Origin: Nonomuraea coxensis DSM 45129
GTDB lineage: Bacteria; Actinomycetota; Actinomycetes; Streptosporangiales; Streptosporangiaceae
Assembly (NCBI RefSeq): GCF_019397265.1
Contig: NZ_CP068985.1
Location: 4,568,501 to 4,632,500 of the forward strand
Direction: 5' to 3'
Length of the DNA stretch: 64,000 nt
Shown here: piece by piece, positions 58,025-64,000 of the stretch
Numbering within the stretch: the first letter of the stretch is position 1
Layout: the number at the start of each line of letters is the position of its first letter
Notes under the pieces: generated by a model
What the model saw: only the letters and a program-made list of their open reading frames with translations
What the model was told of the DNA's origin: nothing
Databases searched by the model: none
Program-made: the position numbers and the translations under genes

Positions 58025-58040
58025 CTACACTTGTCGAACG
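58025..58040 (+). promoter_or_regulatory. -10 box of purB and leaderless start
   Basis: TACACT at 58025-58030 lies 9 bases before the GTG at 58040. Transcription starting 7-10 bases after the -10 box would begin at the start codon, and no ribosome binding site is present. Confidence 0.6.
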
Positions 58041-59470
58041 TGACTTCCAAGCCGCGCATCCCGAACGTCCTGGCCGCCCGCTACGCCTCGCCGGAGCTGA
58101 CCCGCCTGTGGTCGCCCGAGTACAAGATCGTCGCCGAGCGGCGGTTGTGGCTGGCGGTGCTGCGGGCGCAGGCGGAGCTGGGCGTCGCGGTGCCCGAGGG
58201 CGCCCTCGCCGACTACGACAAGGTCGTCGAGCAGGTCGACCTGGAGTCCATCGCCGCGCGCGAGCGGGTGACCCGCCACGACGTGAAGGCCCGCATCGAG
58301 GAGTTCAACGCGCTGGCCGGGCACGAGCAGGTGCACAAGGGCATGACCTCGCGCGACCTGACGGAGAACGTCGAGCAGCTGCAGATCCGCGACAGCCTGC
58401 TGCTGGCGCGCGGGAAGACGGTCGCCCTGCTCGCGCGGCTGGCGAGGCTGGCCAAGGAGCACGAGGCCACGGTGATGGCCGGCCGCTCCCACAACGTGGC
58501 CGCGCAGGCCACGACGCTGGGCAAGCGGTTCGCCACGGCCGCCGACGAGCTGCTGGTCGCCTACCGGCGGCTGGAGGAGCTGATCGCCCGCTACCCGCTG
58601 CGCGGCATCAAGGGCCCGGTCGGCACCGCCCAGGACATGCTGGACCTGCTCGGCGGCGACCAGGACAAGCTCGCCGGCCTGGAGGGCCGGGTGGCCCGGC
58701 ACCTCGGGTTCGCCGGCGCCCTCACCAGCGTCGGCCAGGTCTACCCGCGCTCACTCGACTTCGAGGTGGTGACGGCGCTGGTGCAGCTGGCGGCGGCGCC
58801 GTCGTCGCTGGCTAGGACGATCCGGCTGATGGCCGGCCACGAGCTGGTCACCGAAGGGTTCGCCGAAGGGCAGGTCGGCTCCTCGGCGATGCCGCACAAG
58901 ATGAACACCCGCTCCTGCGAGCGCGTCAACGGCCTGGCGGTCGTGCTGCGCGGCTACGCCTCGATGACCGGCGAGCTGGCGGGCGACCAGTGGAACGAGG
59001 GCGACGTGTCGTGCTCGGTGGTGCGCCGGGTGGCGCTGCCGGACGCGTTCTTCGCCTTCGACGGGCTGATGGAGACGATGCTGACGGTGCTGGACGAGTT
59101 CGGCGCCTTCCCCGCGGTGATCGCCGCGGAGCTGGACCGCTACCTGCCGTTCCTGGCCACCACCAAGATGCTCATGGCGGCCGTGCGGGCCGGGATGGGC
59201 CGCGAGGCGGCCCACGAGATCATCAAGGAGCACGCGGTCGCGGCGGCGCTGGCGATGCGCTCGCGCGGCGCGGCCAACGAGCTGCTGGACCTGCTGGGCG
59301 GCGACGAGCGGTTCCCGCTGGACCGGGCGCGGCTGGAGGAGCTGCTGGCCGACCGGGTGTCGTTCACCGGGGCGGCGGCCGAGCAGGTCGAGGAGGTCGC
59401 GCGGCGGGTGGGCGAGGTCGTGGCGGCGCATCCGCAGGCGGCTGCGTACCGGCCGGGCGCCATCCTCTGA
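58040..59470 (+). CDS. purB: Adenylosuccinate lyase
   Basis: A 476-residue lyase of the fumarase/aspartase superfamily that cleaves adenylosuccinate and SAICAR in purine synthesis. The signature GSSAMPHKMNTRSCERVNGL (about residues 283-302) carries the catalytic Ser loop. Conserved THDVKA-type (VTRHDVKARIEEF) and MTSRDLTENVEQLQ segments lie near residues 75 and 105. The GTG at 58040 follows a -10 box, so the mRNA is probably leaderless. The gene is of normal length and stands between the RND terminator and an acetyltransferase gene 19 bases downstream. Confidence 0.96.
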   Translation: MTSKPRIPNVLAARYASPELTRLWSPEYKIVAERRLWLAVLRAQAELGVAVPEGALADYDKVVEQVDLESIAARERVTRHDVKARIEEFNALAGHEQVHKGMTSRDLTENVEQLQIRDSLLLARGKTVALLARLARLAKEHEATVMAGRSHNVAAQATTLGKRFATAADELLVAYRRLEELIARYPLRGIKGPVGTAQDMLDLLGGDQDKLAGLEGRVARHLGFAGALTSVGQVYPRSLDFEVVTALVQLAAAPSSLARTIRLMAGHELVTEGFAEGQVGSSAMPHKMNTRSCERVNGLAVVLRGYASMTGELAGDQWNEGDVSCSVVRRVALPDAFFAFDGLMETMLTVLDEFGAFPAVIAAELDRYLPFLATTKMLMAAVRAGMGREAAHEIIKEHAVAAALAMRSRGAANELLDLLGGDERFPLDRARLEELLADRVSFTGAAAEQVEEVARRVGEVVAAHPQAAAYRPGAIL

Positions 59471-59489
59471 CCCGCTGAGGAGCCCTGCG

Positions 59490-60221
59490 GTGACACGGGA
59501 GCTGCGCACACCGGCCGAGGTGCGCTCGGCGTGCGGGAACGACGACCTGGTGATGTGGGCGGCCCAGGGCCTGCGCGCGGGAGCGCGCGCCTGGGCGGCG
59601 GGCGGCGCGGTCGTGGCCGGCTGCCCGCGCATCTCCCGCCGGGACCGGCTCGTGGTGTGGGGCCGGCCGGGCGACGCCGCGCCGCTGGTCCGGCACGCGC
59701 TGGCGGAGCTGGGGCCGTCGTACCGGCCGCTCGGCGAGGCCGGGCTGATCCGGCAGGTCGCCGGCGCGGTCGAGGAGCTGCGGGCGGGGCCGTGCTTCTC
59801 CTGGATGAGCCTCACCGGACTTCGCCACGACGGCGGCGGGGACGGGGTGGGGTGGCTGGAGGGCGCGGACGCCGAGATCGCCGCGCTGCTGGCCGCCGAC
59901 GCCCCCGACGCCTACGCGGTGCCCGGCGACGCCGGGGTGCTGCGGTGGGCGGGGCTGCGCGACGGCGACCGGCTCGCGGCGGTCGCCGCCGACGCCTGGT
60001 CGGCCCCGGACGTCGGGCTGCTGGCCGGCGTCGCGACCGGCTCCGCCTACCGCGGGCGCGGCCTCGCCGAACGGGTGTGCCGGTGGGTGTCGGGGCGGCT
60101 CATCGACACCTACGGCCGGGCGGCGCTCATGGTGGACGACGACAACCCGGCCGCGATCCGCGTCTACGAGCGCATCGGCTACCGGCGCCGCCCCGTCATG
60201 ACCTCCCGCGTCACCGCCTGA
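59490..60221 (+). CDS. GNAT-family acetyltransferase
   Basis: A 243-residue protein with a C-terminal GNAT domain: GLLAGVATGSAYRGRGLAER (acetyl-CoA loop) and MVDDDNPAAIRVYERIGYRR (about residues 208-227). The first 140 residues form an atypical N-terminal half, probably a second, degenerate GNAT fold. The GTG at 59490 has GAGGAG eight bases upstream. It starts 19 bases after purB and may be cotranscribed with it. The substrate is unknown. Confidence 0.88.
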   Translation: MTRELRTPAEVRSACGNDDLVMWAAQGLRAGARAWAAGGAVVAGCPRISRRDRLVVWGRPGDAAPLVRHALAELGPSYRPLGEAGLIRQVAGAVEELRAGPCFSWMSLTGLRHDGGGDGVGWLEGADAEIAALLAADAPDAYAVPGDAGVLRWAGLRDGDRLAAVAADAWSAPDVGLLAGVATGSAYRGRGLAERVCRWVSGRLIDTYGRAALMVDDDNPAAIRVYERIGYRRRPVMTSRVTA

Positions 60222-60291
60222 ACGCACCCCCGGACGGGCGGGCGAAAATCGGGTGAGGTTCCGGCGGTGCTGGTGCAGAGTTGACGGCGTG

Positions 60292-61326
60292 ATGTCCGAT
60301 TTCATGCCGGGTATTGAGTTGTCGCGGGCTTTCTACCACGAGGTGGTGGCGCCGCTGGTGCCGGCGATCCCGCACAGCGCCGCGCTGGTGGGGCCGGGGT
60401 CGGAGGTGCTGGAGTTCGACACCGCGCGCTCGGCCGACCACGACTGGGGGCCGCGGGTGCTGCTGTTCGTGCCGGGCGAGCAGGTGGCCGAGGTGGAGGC
60501 GCGGGTGCTGGCGGGACTGCCGGAGCGCTTCCGCGGCCTGCCGACCGTGTTCCCCTATCACGGCCGGACACGGGCCGGGGTGCGGGTGTGCGAGCCGGGC
60601 GCGTGGCTGCGCGAGCACCTCGGGTTCGACCCGCGGGCGGGCATGTCGTTGCTGGACTGGCTGTCGGCGCCGTGGCAGCGGCTGGCGGAGGTGACCCGCG
60701 GCGAGGTCTTCCACGACGGCCTCGGCGCGATGGAGGCGGCGCGGGCGGCGCTGCGCTGGTATCCCGAGGACGTGTGGCGGTACGTGCTGGCCTGCCAGTG
60801 GCGGCGCATCGCGCAGGAGGAGCCGTTCCCCGGCCGGTGCGGCGAGGTGGGCGACGAGCTGGGGTCGGCGGTGGTGGGGGCGCGGCTGGCCCGCGAGGTG
60901 ATGCGGCTGGCGCTGCTGCTGCGCCGCCGCTACCCGCCCTACGCCAAATGGCTCGGCAGCGCCCTGGCCCGGCTGCCCGGGTCGGCGGAGCTCGGCGAGT
61001 GCCTGGGCTCGGCGGTGGCCGCCCGGTCGTGGCGGGACCGCGAGGAACGGCTGGCGGGCGCCTACGCGCGGCTGGCGGCGCTGCAGAACCGGACGGCGCT
61101 GGCCGCGCGGCTGGACGAGGGCGTGCGCGCCTTCCACGACCGGCCGTTCAAGGTGATCGGCGGGGACCGGTTCGCCGAGGCGCTGCTGGCGTCGGTGTCG
61201 GACCCGGCGATCCGGGCGCTGCCGATGGCGGGATGCGTCGACCAGCTGTCGGACTCCACCGAGGTGCTGGTGGAGTCGGGGCGGGCGCGGGCGCTCACGG
61301 CGGCGGCACTGGGCCTGACCGCCTGA
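60292..61326 (+). CDS. DUF4037-domain protein
   Basis: A 344-residue soluble protein of the DUF4037 group, related to nucleotidyltransferase-fold proteins. The N-terminal core is LVGPGSEVLEFDTARSADHD, with HDWGPRVLLF, then a large helical part (WYPEDVWRYVLACQWRRIAQ). The ATG at 60292 is preferred; a GTG directly before it is in frame. No good ribosome binding site is visible. It ends 24 bases before the convergent DGPF gene. The family has no established function. Confidence 0.82.
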   Translation: MSDFMPGIELSRAFYHEVVAPLVPAIPHSAALVGPGSEVLEFDTARSADHDWGPRVLLFVPGEQVAEVEARVLAGLPERFRGLPTVFPYHGRTRAGVRVCEPGAWLREHLGFDPRAGMSLLDWLSAPWQRLAEVTRGEVFHDGLGAMEAARAALRWYPEDVWRYVLACQWRRIAQEEPFPGRCGEVGDELGSAVVGARLAREVMRLALLLRRRYPPYAKWLGSALARLPGSAELGECLGSAVAARSWRDREERLAGAYARLAALQNRTALAARLDEGVRAFHDRPFKVIGGDRFAEALLASVSDPAIRALPMAGCVDQLSDSTEVLVESGRARALTAAALGLTA

Positions 61327-61350
61327 CCGCCCGCACCCGGCCCTTCACGG

Positions 61351-61758
61351 TCAGTCGGTGGCCGCCGGGTGCGGCGCCAGGAACGGCCGCAGCTCCAGCC
61401 ACTCGTGGATCGGCTCACCGCCGGCGCCCGGCGCGGCCGACAGCTCGGCGGCCAGCTCCAGAGCCCGCTCGTAGGACTCGACGTCGATCACCATCCAGCC
61501 GGCGATCAGGTCCTTGGTCTCGGCGAACGGCCCGTCGACGACCGGCGGCCGGCCCTCGCCCCCGTGACGGACGAACACGCCGTCCGGGGACAGCGCCTGG
61601 CCGTCGACGTACTCGCCGGTGCTCCTCAGCCGGTCGGCGAAGTCGTCCATGTAACGCACGTGGGCGGCGATCTCCTCGGGCGTCCACCGGTCCATGGGCA
61701 CGTCGTTGACCGCCGCCGGCGCGCCCCGGTAGTGCTTGAGCAGCAGGTACTTGGCCAT
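61351..61758 (-). CDS. YCII-related DGPF-domain protein
   Basis: A 135-residue DGPF-family protein with VVDGPFAETKDLIAGWMVID near residue 74, as in the partner at 10282. The ATG at 61758 lies just after the stop of the FMN-binding gene at 61768, with GGAG upstream on the minus strand. No sigma factor adjoins it. Function unknown. Such proteins often accompany stress-sigma operons. Confidence 0.88.
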   Translation of the reverse strand: MAKYLLLKHYRGAPAAVNDVPMDRWTPEEIAAHVRYMDDFADRLRSTGEYVDGQALSPDGVFVRHGGEGRPPVVDGPFAETKDLIAGWMVIDVESYERALELAAELSAAPGAGGEPIHEWLELRPFLAPHPAATD

Positions 61759-61767
61759 GTGGTCTCC

Positions 61768-62268
61768 TCAGGCGGGCAGGCGCGCGTCGCGGGCGCGGAC
61801 GAGCTCCTCGACGGCGCTCGGCAAGGTGTTGTCGAAGTCGATGAGCTTGGCCCAGGCGGGGGTGACGAGGATGCGGACCATCCCGCCGGTGTAGAGCGAG
61901 CGCACCTCGGCCTCCCAGTGGACGCGCTGCTCGGGCGTCATCCGGTAGCTGCCGTTCATCTGCAGGTACTCCTCGGGGATGCCGTCCACGGGGTCCAGCT
62001 CGGCGCGGCCGCGGATGAGCAGGATGGAGGGCGGGTGCACCTCGGTGTCGATGGTCAGCGCGACCGCCGGGTTGCGGCGCAGCGCGGCGAGCTTGGGGGC
62101 GTTCGGCGTGGTGCACAGGACGATGTGGGTGCCGTTCCAGGTGAACCCGATCGGGACGTTGCGGGGCGTGCCGTCGGCGGCGACGTAGGCCAGGCGGGTG
62201 ATGTCGCGCGACAGCAGCTCGCGGCTGCCCGGCAGGTTCAGGATCTCGGCGACTTCGTGCGGGTGCAT
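61768..62268 (-). CDS. Pyridoxamine 5'-phosphate oxidase-fold (FMN/F420-binding) protein
   Basis: A 166-residue split-barrel protein: LLSRDITRLAYVAADGTPRN at the first strands, VPIGFTWNGTHIVLCTTPNA, and RRNPAVALTIDTEVHPPSIL. These match the PPOX-class family of FMN- or F420-dependent small oxidoreductases. The ATG at 62268 has AAAGGAGAA upstream. It is the first of a two-gene unit with the DGPF gene. Substrate and cofactor are not decided by sequence alone. Confidence 0.87.
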   Translation of the reverse strand: MHPHEVAEILNLPGSRELLSRDITRLAYVAADGTPRNVPIGFTWNGTHIVLCTTPNAPKLAALRRNPAVALTIDTEVHPPSILLIRGRAELDPVDGIPEEYLQMNGSYRMTPEQRVHWEAEVRSLYTGGMVRILVTPAWAKLIDFDNTLPSAVEELVRARDARLPA

Positions 62269-62341
62269 GCTGGGTTCTCCTTTCCGATGCCCCTGGGACG
62301 GAGCCGGCGGCCCGTTCTCGACATCCGCGCCGAGATTTTTT

Positions 62342-63133
62342 TCAGATCTCCTCGGCGAGTTCGGCGGCCACTTCCGCGGCGCGCGACCGCCAGGCGTCCG
62401 GCGCGGCCGTCCCGCCGGTGCACGTCAGGACGAGCCGGGCGCCGTGGCCGGTGCCTTCGCCCAGCTCCCAGCGGACGCTGCCGCCCGGCGTCGCGTACTG
62501 CAGGAGCCTGCCGGGCTCGGCGCGGGTGACGGGGCCGGCGGGGACGGAGGGCACGGTGAACGGGGCGGGCGGCGGCTCGCCGACGGCGGCGCGGTCACCG
62601 TCCAGATGCCGCCACACCTGAGCGGCGGGGCGGACGAGCTGGCGTTCCACGCGTACGGTGCCGCCGTCGCGGGTCACGGCGCCGAGGCCGAGGATGTGGA
62701 CGTAGTCCTCGTGCAGGCGGCCCATGTCCGCCGGGGCGGCGGCGGGGGAGCGGCCGTCCAGGTGGGCGAGCAGGGCGATGAGGCAGGTGTGCCAGCCGGC
62801 GGCGAAGCTCGCGGCGCCGTGCCGGTCGGAGAAGGTGTGGGTGAGCGTGAGCAGGGTGCCGCCGTCCTCGTCGGGCTCCAGCTCCCACCGCAGGTGGTCC
62901 TCGCCCCAGGTGTGGGCGAGCAGGCGGGGCGGCTCCCGGTGGGTGACCCGGCCGCCGGGGCCGAAACCGTAGCCGACGCGGTCGCCGTCGAAGGTGACCT
63001 CCGCGGGGAACCAGGCGGCCAGGTGGCCCGGCTCGGTGAGGGCGCGCCAGACCTTCTCCGGCGGGTGCGGCAGGCGGCGCCGCATGCTCAGGGAGGTGCG
63101 GCCGTCGGGGTGCAGGGTGAGGCTCTCGTTCAT
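62342..63133 (-). CDS. Tandem SRPBCC/AHSA1-type protein
   Basis: A 263-residue protein with two START/AHSA1-like halves. The first (residues 1-145) has RRRLPHPPEKVWRALTEPGH and WFPAEVTFDGD, which is complete. The second (residues 150-263) has VRVERQLVRPAAQVWRHLDG and LLQYATPGGSVRWELGEG. Its ATG overlaps the stop of the ArsR-type gene (ATGA at 63130-63133), an arrangement typical of the ArsR-SRPBCC pairs of actinomycetes. Ligand unknown. Confidence 0.86.
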   Translation of the reverse strand: MNESLTLHPDGRTSLSMRRRLPHPPEKVWRALTEPGHLAAWFPAEVTFDGDRVGYGFGPGGRVTHREPPRLLAHTWGEDHLRWELEPDEDGGTLLTLTHTFSDRHGAASFAAGWHTCLIALLAHLDGRSPAAAPADMGRLHEDYVHILGLGAVTRDGGTVRVERQLVRPAAQVWRHLDGDRAAVGEPPPAPFTVPSVPAGPVTRAEPGRLLQYATPGGSVRWELGEGTGHGARLVLTCTGGTAAPDAWRSRAAEVAAELAEEI

Positions 63134-63453
63134 CGCGCGTCCTTTCCCGGCTCGTCCGGCATGGCGTCCAGATGGGCTTCCAGGCGGTCGAGGCTGCGGG
63201 TCCACAGCCGGCGGTACGGGGTGAGCCAGGCGTCGATCTCGGCCAGGGGAGCGGGGGTGAGCTCGTAGAAGCGGCGCTGGGCGTCCTTGCGGACGGTGAC
63301 GAGGCCGGCGCGGCGCAGGGCGCGCAGGTGCTTGCTGGTGCCGGGCTGGGTGAGGCCGAGGCCGGCGGTGAGCTCGGTGACGTTGCGGGGGCGTTCGAGG
63401 AGCAGGTCGAGGATGCGCCGGCGGGCGGGCTCGGCGAGGACGTCGAAAGGCAT
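63130..63453 (-). CDS. ArsR-family repressor paired with the SRPBCC gene
   Basis: A 107-residue winged-helix protein: VLAEPARRRILDLLLERPRN at the start, LTQPGTSKHLRALRRAGLVT as recognition helix and FYELTPAPLAEIDAWL. It has no cysteine, so it does not sense metals by thiols. The 'autorepressor' ArsR type is meant here, which controls an adjacent SRPBCC gene. The ATG at 63453 was chosen as the start nearest to the HTH motif. An A/T-rich promoter region (ATATACCCAGCCAGTTATAT) lies just upstream. Confidence 0.9.
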   Translation of the reverse strand: MPFDVLAEPARRRILDLLLERPRNVTELTAGLGLTQPGTSKHLRALRRAGLVTVRKDAQRRFYELTPAPLAEIDAWLTPYRRLWTRSLDRLEAHLDAMPDEPGKDAR

Positions 63454-63498
63454 GCCAGCGAATATACCCAGCCAGTTATATGCCCGCAAGGGCATGCA

Positions 63499-64000
63499 TC
63501 AGGGGTGGCGGGCGGCGTTCGCGTGGATGGCCTCACGCACGTAAGCCGCCAGGCCCGGCAGCACGGCGTCGAAGACCGCGGTGAAACGGGCATCGGCGAC
63601 GTACAGGTCGCCGAGGCCGCGGTGCAGGTCGTGCCCGCAGTCGTAGAACCAGCGGGTGACGTGGCCGCGGTGACGTTCGGCCAGGTCCATCGCGTGCTCG
63701 CCGCCGGCGGGCAGCCCGGCCTCGCAGGCGGCGGCCAGCGCGCCCGTGATGGCCCCGGCCTCCGCCTTGAGCTCCAGCCAGTCGGCCTTGGTGTAGGAGG
63801 CGACCCGGCGGCGGCTCTCGGCGTACCGAGGGTCCGCGCCCCAGCGGGCGGCGGCCTCGGCCTCGTGCTCCTCCGGCCGGAAGCCGCCGAAGACCTCGAA
63901 ACGCTCCTCAGGGGTGAGGGCGACGCCGCTGGTGTGCGCGTGGATGGCGCGTTCGACGGCGGCGATCACCTGACCGAGATGGCGGGCGCGGTCGGTCAGC
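63499..64000 (-). CDS. TipAS-domain C-terminus of a MerR-family regulator (start beyond the window)
   Basis: At least 166 residues in one frame, running off the window end. The sequence LTPEERFEVFGGFRPEEHEA through YDCGHDLHRGLGDLYVADARF is the TipAS antibiotic-recognition domain, which is normally the C-terminal half of TipA-like MerR regulators. The MerR DNA-binding part should lie just outside. TipAS binds thiopeptide antibiotics, covalently through a Cys in the best-studied case. One Cys is present here, in YDCGHD. The inducer for this copy is unknown. Confidence 0.85.
   Translation of the reverse strand, partial: LTDRARHLGQVIAAVERAIHAHTSGVALTPEERFEVFGGFRPEEHEAEAAARWGADPRYAESRRRVASYTKADWLELKAEAGAITGALAAACEAGLPAGGEHAMDLAERHRGHVTRWFYDCGHDLHRGLGDLYVADARFTAVFDAVLPGLAAYVREAIHANAARHP

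Overview
The window is high-G+C actinomycete DNA. Leaderless starts, GTG/TTG starts, many ECF sigma factors, TetR/MarR/ArsR regulators and P450s with a small 3Fe-4S ferredoxin all point that way. A soil Streptosporangiales-type organism (Nonomuraea or a relative) is plausible, but nothing in the window fixes the genus. No tRNA, rRNA or CRISPR array was seen.

Layout. (1) Positions 1-7.7 kb hold the end of an unknown gene and then an arsenic/thiol-metal-like cluster. It has three FAD monooxygenase-like proteins, two ArsR repressors, a MerR regulator, a 48-residue Cys-containing peptide, a 91-residue protein with four Cys-Cys-Gly motifs and a coupled M28-like peptidase. It has no arsenate reductase or arsenite pump. 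Two of its promoters share an identical operator-like element. (2) 7.8-22 kb is a regulator-rich accessory stretch: an ECF sigma factor with a membrane protein, an ECF42 sigma factor with its DGPF partner, small enzymes (VOC, isochorismatase, YdeI-like), a divergent SDR/ECF41 pair with matching promoters, a broken P450, a secreted discoidin-metallopeptidase, a Gfo/ThuA pair, a SigG-type sigma factor and a DHFR-like reductase. (3) 21.9-25.1 kb is a TetR plus two-gene ABC exporter operon. (4) 25.3-34.5 kb holds a low-complexity surface protein, an RsgA GTPase operon with a decayed methyltransferase, and a large membrane protein between two dead Tn3 transposase pieces.

(5) 34.7-39.9 kb is a P450 unit (cupin, ferredoxin, ferredoxin reductase, P450) followed by a divergent SDR/LacI pair. 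(6) 40-41.8 kb holds a winged-helix regulator and a TerC protein whose leader looks like a yybP-ykoY manganese riboswitch. (7) 41.9-51.7 kb is a transposon graveyard. It has a third Tn3 piece, an IS701-family remnant, an IS3-family element split by an intact IS256-family element, a second complete IS3 element with a candidate frameshift signal, and pieces of an IS256, a group II intron, an ISKra4, an integrase and an AraC regulator.

(8) 51.8-64 kb looks more like settled chromosome: a HelD-type RNA polymerase recycling ATPase, a MarR gene divergent from an RND exporter with an inverted repeat between them, adenylosuccinate lyase purB, an acetyltransferase, a DUF4037 protein, and a minus-strand set of DGPF, FMN-binding, SRPBCC/ArsR and TipAS-domain genes. 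The best candidate for an undescribed system is the CCG-motif flavoprotein/peptide/peptidase cluster at 0.5-7.7 kb.
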